Shown here: positions 1 to 5,391 of the stretch, piece after piece | How the letters are laid out: each line of letters starts with the position of its first letter | Position numbering within the stretch: position 1 is the first letter of the stretch | Assembly: GCA_014730295.1 (NCBI GenBank) | Contig: WJIN01000241.1 | Span: 1 to 6,022, forward strand | DNA length: 6,022 bases | Origin: Promethearchaeota archaeon | Lineage (GTDB): Archaea > Asgardarchaeota > Lokiarchaeia > Sigynarchaeales > SOKP01 | Direction of reading: 5' to 3' | The notes under the pieces: model-generated | Seen by the model: the letters and a program-made list of their open reading frames with translations, nothing else | The model's database searches: none | What the model was told of the DNA's origin: nothing | Position numbers and translations under genes: made by a program

Positions 1-23
1 CCATAATACCGTGTACGGAACCA

Positions 24-248
24 ATGAGAAAGCAATTTTTTATATTATGGGTTTACGCCTGCTCTCCTTTTTGGTCTATTATAAATCCAGGAGAACGTCC
101 ATTCCCATGCTCCTTCATTGCCTTAACAATTTTCTCTGTATGGGGACGTTTTTTTTTCTCTGATCTTGAAAATATTAATGATTTTTGGGTATATATTGGG
201 GCTATTCTCATTTTCTTGTTATTGAAGTATACTATACAAAGAAAATAA
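24..248 (+). CDS. Small hydrophobic membrane protein, possibly 5'-truncated
   Basis: I do not recognise this protein. From the ATG at 24 it has 74 residues. The reading frame stays open back to position 3, so the real start may lie left of the window and this may be only the C-terminal part of a larger protein. It is rich in aromatic residues (F, W, Y), with one hydrophobic stretch at about residues 31-46 and a clear transmembrane helix at about 54-68 (WVYIGAILIFLLLKY), followed by a short basic tail (IQRK) that would face the cytosol. No ribosome-binding site is seen before the ATG. The methyltransferase gene begins 28 bp downstream on the same strand, so co-transcription is possible. I would not assign a function; even its status as a gene is only moderately supported. 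Confidence 0.42.
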   Translation: MRKQFFILWVYACSPFWSIINPGERPFPCSFIALTIFSVWGRFFFSDLENINDFWVYIGAILIFLLLKYTIQRK

Positions 249-276
249 ATTCACTAAAATAATCTATATATATGAA

Positions 277-861
277 ATGAAAAAGGAGGATTTCTATTCT
301 TTTAATTCCCAACTCTCATTACCCTTTTTAGAATCAGATGAATCGGTGTTTGATAAGATTTTTTTAGTTCTTAAGGAGAGATTTAATCTTAGAGGGGGCT
401 CAGAGCAGATGTTTATAGATCTCGGAGCGGGAAATGGTCGTATTGTTATCCATTGTGCTCTAAATTACAATATCATTTCCAAGGGAATTGAAATCAACCC
501 CCATTTGATAGAAGAAGCGAACGAAAGGATTGAAAAGCTAAAAAAACAGCAAAACTATACACCTGAACGATATTTAAAAATAGAGATGGAACATGGAGAT
601 CTATTCGAAACGAATTTAGCGAAATATGATTTTATTTACATTTTTTCACTTCCGACAATGCAAAAATACCTTAATCATATTTTCAGAACGGCGAAATCCG
701 GTGCGATAATTATTTCATATAAGTATCCCTTAGAGGAGTTTGAGTATCTAAGGGAAGCTCATCAGATAAGGATACCTAAAACAGAAAATGACATAAATAT
801 CTATTTTTATCGTAAGATAGAGAACTCCATTCCTGATTCTGTGGGTTTTAAATCTTTATGA
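277..861 (+). CDS. Class I SAM-dependent methyltransferase, FAM173/ATPSCKMT-like
   Basis: This protein probably transfers a methyl group from S-adenosylmethionine. Its 194 residues carry the Rossmann-type motifs in order: motif I FIDLGAGNGR (46-55), a post-I acidic residue in GIEIN (E72), motif II HGDLF (D108), and YDFIYIF (117-123) followed by a predicted strand at AIIISYKYPL. The DLGxGxGR signature, the GIExNP stretch and the 'YD-x-I-x-IF-x-LP' segment resemble the small archaeal and eukaryotic FAM173/ATPSCKMT-type protein-lysine methyltransferases. That placement is by memory of the family, and the substrate cannot be read from the sequence. About 40 residues precede motif I, which is short, and there is no extra substrate domain or signal peptide, so it is likely cytosolic. 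The ATG at 277 follows an AT-rich leader. The GGAGG at 285-289 lies inside the gene and is not followed by a usable start, so it is coding. A small N-methyltransferase acting on a non-protein substrate remains possible. Confidence 0.82.
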   Translation: MKKEDFYSFNSQLSLPFLESDESVFDKIFLVLKERFNLRGGSEQMFIDLGAGNGRIVIHCALNYNIISKGIEINPHLIEEANERIEKLKKQQNYTPERYLKIEMEHGDLFETNLAKYDFIYIFSLPTMQKYLNHIFRTAKSGAIIISYKYPLEEFEYLREAHQIRIPKTENDINIYFYRKIENSIPDSVGFKSL

Positions 862-908
862 TGGAAGCAAAAATTTTGTCTAAACACAAAAACCGCACAC
901 ACCTTCTT

Positions 909-916
909 TTTATATA
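909..916 (+). promoter_or_regulatory. TATA box of the 966 gene
   Basis: TTTATATA lies in a T-rich context (CTTTTTATATAC). With the usual archaeal spacing of about 26 nt it would place the transcription start near 938 and give a leader of about 28 nt before the ATG at 966. It suggests this gene is transcribed independently of the methyltransferase gene upstream. Confidence 0.5.
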
Positions 917-965
917 CGATGCGAATAATCAAAGAGTAATATCAAGATCCAAGTAGAAGAAAAAA

Positions 966-1430
966 ATGGCATCGAATGTATATATAGAAAGGACACATAT
1001 CGAAAAATTTTTTCAGAGAGATCTTGATAGGTTTTCCATAAGTTCGGAAGAATTGAATTTCCATGAGCAGAAATTTAATTTTATTTCCGAACTTCTATCT
1101 TTCTTATATTCTCAAATCAGCAAGAATATAATTCAAGATATTGAGAATTTAATCAATATTTTAGTGGATATCCCTAATAAAAAGTTTGAAAAAAATATCT
1201 TTAGCGAATTTAATTCTTCTTTAGCAAAAGTTGGAGATTTTGAGGTGACATTCACTTTAGATAAACAAGCCATCTATAGTGTTGAGGATTACTTGAGAAT
1301 GCTCAATAAAGTAAGAGAATTGACCACCTCTTGTTCAGAATTAAGCCTTCATGAAAAAGCAGAATTATGTAAACTTGAGAGATGTTTTATGAAGAATTAT
1401 CTAAAGGAAGTAAATCAGAAATTATCATAG
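966..1430 (+). CDS. Hypothetical mostly helical protein
   Basis: I do not recognise this 154-residue protein. It is soluble, with no signal peptide or membrane segment, and appears mainly alpha-helical: long amphipathic stretches lie at about residues 26-68 and 106-152. A short strand-like segment (FEVTFTLDKQAIYSV) sits between them at about 93-107. Three cysteines (C123, C135, C140) cluster near the C-terminus with a histidine (H129). The spacing is not a standard zinc motif, so metal binding is only a possibility. The ATG at 966 is preceded by AAGTAGAAGAAAAAA, without a strong ribosome-binding site, but a good TATA box sits at 909-916. It is separated from both neighbours by about 90-105 bp and shows no evident operon link. 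Its length and amino acid composition, with lysine, glutamate, isoleucine and asparagine prominent as in neighbouring genes, support a real gene. Confidence 0.7.
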   Translation: MASNVYIERTHIEKFFQRDLDRFSISSEELNFHEQKFNFISELLSFLYSQISKNIIQDIENLINILVDIPNKKFEKNIFSEFNSSLAKVGDFEVTFTLDKQAIYSVEDYLRMLNKVRELTTSCSELSLHEKAELCKLERCFMKNYLKEVNQKLS

Positions 1431-1487
1431 TCAAGATTTCAATTTGCAAATATAAATAAATCCGCATGCTTTTGAAGGAAGTCACTA

Positions 1488-1497
1488 CTTTTTTATT
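1488..1497 (+). promoter_or_regulatory. Candidate TATA box of the M24 gene
   Basis: CTTTTTTATT is centred about 28 nt before the ATG at 1522, the distance expected for a leaderless archaeal transcript. A second candidate (AAATATAAATAAA, 1448-1460) is closer to a consensus TATA sequence but would give a leader of about 40 nt. The two cannot be separated by eye. Confidence 0.3.
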
Positions 1498-1521
1498 GAG
1501 TTTTCATTAGTTCTATTTAAC

Positions 1522-2697
1522 ATGTCTGATTATGAATTTGATTATGCTTCACGAATTCAGAAAGTTCGAGCCTTATTAGAGCGCTTAGAATTAAATTTCA
1601 TTATTATTACCAATATACAAAATCTTTATTGGTTAAGCGGTACAGCACAATATGGTGTTTTACTCCTCTCGGCAAAAGAGAAGCCCGCTTTATTTATCAG
1701 AAGGAATTTTTTCAAAGCTAAAGAAGAGGCATATATCGAGAATATAATCGAAATGAAAAAGACTTCTCAAGTAAAGGAATTCATACTCAAACTGACTAAA
1801 TCTCTGGATAATTTAAGAATTGGAATGGAACTTGATTCCTTACCCGCATCCTTTTATATTTATTATAAGAAGATGCTAAATGGAGCTGAAATTACAAACA
1901 TTGAGCTTGATGTGCGGAAATTAAGAATGATTAAAGATCAGAAAGAATTAGATTTATTCAAAAAAGCAGGAAAGATTGCTCAGAAAGCACAAGAACGAAT
2001 TCTCGAGGTATTAAAGCCAGGGATTAAGGAATATGAAGTGGCTGCCGAGGTTATTTATGAAGCAATCAAAAATCAATCAGTCCATTTTAGTAATGTTAAT
2101 AATACATTTGGAGAAAATTGGTTCATAGTGGCAAGCGGAAAGAATTTATGGACACCGAGCTATTTTCCTATTCTATCTGGGGAAGGTCTTTCAAAAGCAA
2201 TACCATATGGGTATTCTGTCCGAGAAATTAGAAAAGGAGATATTATTATGTGTGATTATGCGATAAATTATAGGGGATACCATGCGGATCATGCTCGTAC
2301 TTTCTATGTAGAGACATATCCAGAAGGATTTAAGAGGAAATATCGAATCTTAAAAAATGCGTATGAAGAAATTAAACAGGATTATTTAAAAGCCGGAACT
2401 AAAGTCAGTGAAATATACCATCAAATGAAAAATATATTAAAAAAAGAAGGACTGGACAAGTTTTTTCAAGGAGATGGTTATTATTATCAAGGTCTTGGGC
2501 ATGGAATTGGGTTGGAACTTGATGAACCGCCTGCGATCCTTCCCAATAATGATTTGGAACTAAAAGAAAACATGGTCATTGCATTAGAACCGAAAATTAT
2601 CATTCCGGGATGGGGAGCAATAGATTTGGAGGATAATTTTATCATCAAATCCAATAATGCAGAGCAAATCACTAATACACTCTATTTGTTTGAATAG
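1522..2697 (+). CDS. M24-family metallopeptidase, prolidase/Xaa-Pro aminopeptidase-like
   Basis: Family members of this fold hydrolyse peptide bonds next to proline, or related amide bonds, using two metal ions. The 391 residues fit the usual two-domain form: a creatinase-type N-terminal domain (about 1-135, including the NIQNLYWLSG segment) and a pita-bread catalytic domain (about 140-391). All five expected metal ligands are present: D245 and D256, separated by the classic 11 residues; H327 in GLGHGIGLELDEPP; E356 in ALEP; and E370 in DLED. The proton-shuttle histidine usually found before the first aspartate is not seen. The matching stretch reads GLSKAIPYGYSVREIRKGD, with Y229 at about that place. 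The segment VASGKNLWTPS...GLSKAxPxG resembles a distinct, poorly characterised M24 branch, so the substrate may not be a prolyl peptide. There is no signal peptide, so it is cytosolic. No strong ribosome-binding site precedes the ATG. A hydrolase of another small amide is the main alternative. Confidence 0.9.
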   Translation: MSDYEFDYASRIQKVRALLERLELNFIIITNIQNLYWLSGTAQYGVLLLSAKEKPALFIRRNFFKAKEEAYIENIIEMKKTSQVKEFILKLTKSLDNLRIGMELDSLPASFYIYYKKMLNGAEITNIELDVRKLRMIKDQKELDLFKKAGKIAQKAQERILEVLKPGIKEYEVAAEVIYEAIKNQSVHFSNVNNTFGENWFIVASGKNLWTPSYFPILSGEGLSKAIPYGYSVREIRKGDIIMCDYAINYRGYHADHARTFYVETYPEGFKRKYRILKNAYEEIKQDYLKAGTKVSEIYHQMKNILKKEGLDKFFQGDGYYYQGLGHGIGLELDEPPAILPNNDLELKENMVIALEPKIIIPGWGAIDLEDNFIIKSNNAEQITNTLYLFE

Positions 2698-2698
2698 C

Positions 2699-2773
2699 AT
2701 TAGATTAGAATTTCTGAATTGGAATAAGAATGTTTCTAATTAATAGTGATTTAATAAAATTAGACTAAAATTT
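2699..2773 (+). repeat. Imperfect 15-bp direct repeat before the GMP synthase-like gene
   Basis: ATTAGATTAGAATTT (2699-2713) and ATTAGACTAAAATTT (2759-2773) match at 13 of 15 positions and start exactly 60 bp apart. The second copy runs directly into the TATA-like box of the downstream gene. This could be a regulatory duplication or chance in AT-rich DNA. Confidence 0.3.
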
Positions 2774-2779
2774 AAAATA
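2771..2779 (+). promoter_or_regulatory. TATA box of the GMP synthase-like gene
   Basis: TTTAAAATA, preceded by purine-rich GACTAAAA that could act as a BRE, is centred 26 nt before the ATG at 2801. That is the spacing expected if transcription starts at or next to the start codon (leaderless mRNA), and it matches the lack of any ribosome-binding site there (TTCTTTTACC before the ATG). Confidence 0.45.
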
Positions 2780-2800
2780 GCAAATAACGTTTCTTTTACC

Positions 2801-3988
2801 ATGCTAAATCATCGTCTAATAGACCCTCCTAAAGAGCCGGAACAATTTGTCGTGTCTGCAGTGAAGTTCTTACGAAAATATGCACAAGATAAGAAAGTTT
2901 TTTGCGCCTTATCAGGGGGAATTGATAGTTCTGCTACATATCTTCTATTAAAAGAAGCGAAAATTGATACACTCCCTGTATTTATCGACCACGGGCTCAT
3001 GCGTATTATTCGAGGCGTGGAAGAACGAAAATATATAAAAAAATTATTTCCGAATGTAAAAATAGTTGATATTCGTAAGGATTTCCTACCCAAGATCTAT
3101 GGGGAAGGAGACGCTGAGAGAAAACGAGAGCTATTTAAGGAGGCTTATTCTGAGGTGATTAGCAAAATTATAAAAGAAGTAAATTGTGACCTTTTAGCTG
3201 ATGGTACGATCTTACCCGATATTGAAGAGAGTTTTGGTGTGAAGATACGCGATCTTAAGGAAACGATGAGTTTAGAGGAGGAAAAAGCATTAATGGAGCA
3301 GAATAAAGAGGGATTTATAAAAAGCCAACATAATCTCAATATACAATATGAGGTGGATGCCACCCTACAACCGGTAGCGAGTTTAACAAAAGAGGAGGTA
3401 AGAGAAATATTAAAACATTTCGGAATGCCTGCCGAATTAGTATATCGAAAAGCATTTCCAGGTCCAGCATTAGCAGCCAGAATAATTGGTCCGGTCACAG
3501 CAGAGAATCTTGCATTTGAAAAAAAGGTGCATGACATTGTTGAAAAATCTGTGGAAAATCATTATGAGAAAAGATATGGGAAATTTATGATAATTAATAA
3601 TCAAGGAGAGCAAGAACCTTTTCAAGTCTTTGCTGCTATCGCACAAAATATCTTAAAAACTAAGGTCACGGGGATAATCGATGGAAAAAGGTCTTATGAA
3701 TATCCTATACTCATTAAAGCGAAATGGGATTTTAATCGATTGGTAGAAACAGCATCACATCTTAAAAAATATTCTCGCCTTCTTTATGAATTAGGGTGCA
3801 ATCATGAAGGTAAGTTTGATGTGATTATTCGCAGTGTAAATAGTGTTGATGCCAGAACTGCCTCCGTTACCGAATTCTCACTCGAATTTCTGACAAAAAT
3901 TTCTAAGGAATTATTAAAATATAATGAAACACGATGCGTTTATTACGACATAACCTCAAAACCACCCGCGACAATAGAATATGTGTGA
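2801..3988 (+). CDS. Divergent, enlarged GMP synthase ATP-pyrophosphatase subunit
   Basis: GMP synthase PPase subunits adenylylate XMP with ATP and aminate it using ammonia from a glutaminase partner, the last step of GMP synthesis. The family hallmarks are present in order: P-loop SGGIDSS (38-44), FIDHGLMR (about 62-69), DGTILPD (134-140), IKSQHN (173-178, usually IKSHHN), FPGPALAARIIG (219-230, usually FPGPGLAxRxLG), GKRSYEY (295-301), SVDARTA (348-354) and the C-terminal DITSKPPATIE (383-393), the XMP-binding and dimerisation end. There is no glutaminase domain, as in the split archaeal enzyme. At 395 residues it is about 85 longer than the usual archaeal subunit of about 310. Extra segments lie at about 146-171 (charged, helical), before PFQVFAAI (about 250-265), and at about 308-340. 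It may be a true GuaAb (guaA PPase part) or a paralogue with another substrate, and no partner gene is in the window. The gene ends in a double stop, TGATAG. Confidence 0.85.
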   Translation: MLNHRLIDPPKEPEQFVVSAVKFLRKYAQDKKVFCALSGGIDSSATYLLLKEAKIDTLPVFIDHGLMRIIRGVEERKYIKKLFPNVKIVDIRKDFLPKIYGEGDAERKRELFKEAYSEVISKIIKEVNCDLLADGTILPDIEESFGVKIRDLKETMSLEEEKALMEQNKEGFIKSQHNLNIQYEVDATLQPVASLTKEEVREILKHFGMPAELVYRKAFPGPALAARIIGPVTAENLAFEKKVHDIVEKSVENHYEKRYGKFMIINNQGEQEPFQVFAAIAQNILKTKVTGIIDGKRSYEYPILIKAKWDFNRLVETASHLKKYSRLLYELGCNHEGKFDVIIRSVNSVDARTASVTEFSLEFLTKISKELLKYNETRCVYYDITSKPPATIEYV

Positions 3989-3997
3989 TAGTGAAGC

Positions 3998-4025
3998 AAA
4001 AAATAAAGAGATATTAAATAAAAAA
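3998..4025 (-). terminator. T-rich terminator of the minus-strand zinc-ribbon gene
   Basis: In the 42-bp convergent gap there are two runs of six A on the plus strand (3998-4003 and 4020-4025), which read as T6 on the minus strand just after the stop of the 4031-4603 gene. Archaeal polymerase terminates at such T-runs without a hairpin. No equal T-run serves the plus-strand gene in this gap. Confidence 0.4.
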
Positions 4026-4030
4026 TTAAG

Positions 4031-4603
4031 TTATTGAATTTTTGAGCCACAGTTTTCGCAAAATTTCGCTTCAGCTCTTAATTGATGACCACAATAAGGA
4101 CAATAATTTCTTTCTCCTGAAGCAACTCTTTCTACTTCAGCTGACTCAGATTTAGGCTCTTTTACGGGTTCATATTCCATTTTCTCTCCTAAAATAATTT
4201 CTCCGGTTTCTGGGTTAAATTTATATCGAATCTGTCCGCTCTCTCTTAGATCTAATAATACCCGAAGGACATCTGAAGGTTTTATACCTACTTCCAATGC
4301 AATATTCTCCAATTTATGGGTTCCTTGATAATTTCGTTCTGCTATCGCTGCTTTCACGGATTTTTTATATTTGTAATTAGTGTAAAGTTGTTCAAATCCT
4401 CCTAGAATGATGAAAAAAGCGGGAATAAATAACCAATAACCCCAAGCACTTAATCCGATAAAATCAACATCAATCGCTAAAAACACAAGCGATAATATTG
4501 CGACAAAAAGAAAGACAAGCCCGCATCCAAATGTCCCGATAGCCGCCTCATACTTCCCTTCTTTATACTCTCTTTTATAAGAAGAATCAGTCAATAATTT
4601 CAC
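4031..4603 (-). CDS. Two-helix membrane protein with winged helix and C-terminal zinc ribbon
   Basis: No specific family is recognised, but the domain order is clear over 190 residues. A short charged N-terminus is followed by two transmembrane helices (about 22-44 and 51-70). A basic linker (KYKKSVKAA) leads to a winged-helix-like DNA-binding fold (about 82-138: IALEVGIKPSDVLRVLLDLRESGQIRYKFNPETGEIIL), then an acidic linker and a zinc ribbon CPYCG...CENCGSKI with ligands C168, C171, C182 and C185. Both termini would be cytosolic, which suggests a membrane-tethered regulator or adaptor; this is inference. The longest frame starts with GTG at 4603. The sequence GGTGA at 4604-4600, an archaeal ribosome-binding site, sits five bases before an in-frame TTG at 4594-4592, so the protein may begin there as residue 4. 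It is divergent to the 4869 operon, which makes that operon a plausible target, and convergent to the GMP synthase-like gene. Confidence 0.82.
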   Translation of the reverse strand: MKLLTDSSYKREYKEGKYEAAIGTFGCGLVFLFVAILSLVFLAIDVDFIGLSAWGYWLFIPAFFIILGGFEQLYTNYKYKKSVKAAIAERNYQGTHKLENIALEVGIKPSDVLRVLLDLRESGQIRYKFNPETGEIILGEKMEYEPVKEPKSESAEVERVASGERNYCPYCGHQLRAEAKFCENCGSKIQ

Positions 4604-4604
4604 C
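4600..4604 (-). promoter_or_regulatory. Ribosome-binding site favouring a TTG start at 4594
   Basis: Read on the minus strand, GGTGA is followed by AATTA and then TTG. It matches the archaeal GGAGGTGA consensus at ideal spacing to TTG, but it overlaps the GTG that the longest frame would use. TTG at 4594 may therefore be the true start. Confidence 0.4.
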
Positions 4605-4691
4605 TACCAATTAATATTTAGTGTTTAGTATTAATAATTGAGATTTCTATTTAAGATATTCATAATCCAATTTTTAATAAAAAGTTCATCT

Positions 4692-4699
4692 TTATATAA
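4692..4699. promoter_or_regulatory. Palindromic TATA-like element in the divergent intergenic region
   Basis: TTATATAA, within CTTTATATAATAG, reads the same on both strands. On the minus strand it would start transcription near 4666, giving a leader of about 60-70 nt for the zinc-ribbon gene. The plus-strand operon has a better placed box at 4801-4809, so this one more likely serves the minus-strand gene. Confidence 0.3.
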
Positions 4700-4752
4700 T
4701 AGATATTTCAATTATACACTATTTTATCCTAATTCTGCAGTTTAAAGCATGG

Positions 4753-4773
4753 AATCCAAATAGATTTTGGATT
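4753..4773. repeat. Perfect inverted repeat upstream of the membrane-protein operon
   Basis: AATCCAAA (4753-4760) and TTTGGATT (4766-4773) are exact reverse complements around a 5-bp spacer, TAGAT. The element lies about 28 bp upstream of the TATA-like box at 4801. It could be an operator or activator site for a dimeric regulator. A role in RNA is less likely because it precedes the inferred transcription start of the plus-strand genes. Confidence 0.4.
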
Positions 4774-4800
4774 TGTCATAAGTTCCTATTGGGAAGTAAG

Positions 4801-4809
4801 TTTAAATAT
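4801..4809 (+). promoter_or_regulatory. TATA box of the WHy-like/membrane protein operon
   Basis: TTTAAATAT follows a purine-rich GGGAAGTAAG that could act as a BRE. Spacing of about 26 nt puts the transcription start near 4831 and leaves a leader of about 38 nt, long enough to include the weak AAAAGGGA ribosome-binding site before the ATG at 4869. Confidence 0.45.
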
Positions 4810-4868
4810 TTCTTAAGACCGATATATGATAAGAAAAAAAATCTTGAATCTTAAAAGGGAAAATTACA

Positions 4869-5390
4869 ATGAGTGAACGTAAATGGTGGCATCTCACATT
4901 TAGTGAAAAATCCAGAAAATCGAGAAAAATCTTAGCGATCTTTTTACTTATATTAGTAGTCTTGGGCTATTTAGCGTTTTTCGCGTTGAATGCGTATATT
5001 ATTGCTTCTACATTGTTTATTAGGATAAGTCCTCAAGGATTTACAAGTGAAAATCCTGAACCAGATGTAATGATACTTAATGGGACCTTCCTATTGGATA
5101 ATTCACATTGGAATTCTATAGATATAACAGATTTCGATTTGGACTACACCTTATATGCTAATGATACTCTAATAATTCAACAAGAAAGAGATCCGATTAC
5201 TATTCCTCGTCAAAAACAAACCAATATTTCAATCGATCTCAGCTTTAATGCCTCAGAAATGACCTCCGAACAATTTAATGCGATAAATAGTAGCTCATAT
5301 TTGATATTTGACGTAAGCCTCTCATTCAAATACTTTCTATTTGGATTCTTTGTCAATGTAAAATTAAACACCAGCTTATTGGGGGGATAA
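4869..5390 (+). CDS. Single-pass membrane protein with WHy/LEA2-like extracytoplasmic domain
   Basis: This 173-residue protein begins with a basic cytosolic segment, has one transmembrane helix (about 21-50), and then a beta-strand-rich domain expected outside the cell. The alternating strand pattern (VMILNGTFLLDNS..., IDITDFDLDYTLYANDTLII, a proline-bounded ITIP turn, then NISIDLSF) resembles the WHy/LEA2 fold, in which a short ligand-free beta-sandwich carries a 'xNxx..ixdldydly' repeat. That family match is by pattern only. Six N-X-S/T sequons (N71, N98, N119, N127, N140, N167) lie in the outer domain, which fits archaeal N-glycosylation and the predicted topology. The last 25 residues are hydrophobic and aromatic (YFLFGFFVNVKL), more likely a strand than a second helix. 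The start has a weak site (AAAAGGGA). The next gene starts 1 bp after the stop, so the two products likely work together in the envelope. Function unknown. Confidence 0.82.
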   Translation: MSERKWWHLTFSEKSRKSRKILAIFLLILVVLGYLAFFALNAYIIASTLFIRISPQGFTSENPEPDVMILNGTFLLDNSHWNSIDITDFDLDYTLYANDTLIIQQERDPITIPRQKQTNISIDLSFNASEMTSEQFNAINSSSYLIFDVSLSFKYFLFGFFVNVKLNTSLLGG

Positions 5391-5391
5391 T

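Noticed and set aside
272..280. ATGAAATGA, a two-codon frame overlapping the methyltransferase start
   Set aside because: It is too short to mean anything alone and is expected by chance in this context.
285..289. GGAGG, a perfect ribosome-binding core
   Set aside because: It lies inside the methyltransferase gene (codons 3-5) and no in-frame start codon follows at usable distance, so it is coding sequence.
2487..2672. 61-codon frame on the minus strand
   Set aside because: It lies fully within the M24 gene, which has all its metal-ligand motifs on the plus strand; its composition is that of a shadow frame.
2809..3537. Two minus-strand frames (94 and 130 codons)
   Set aside because: Both lie opposite the GMP synthase-like gene, which has recognised motifs across its whole length; their serine- and cysteine-rich translations are typical antisense shadows.
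4611..4634. TTAATA...TATTAA inverted repeat just upstream of the zinc-ribbon gene start
   Set aside because: The arms are only six bases of pure A/T around a 12-bp spacer, which is expected often by chance in this intergenic DNA.
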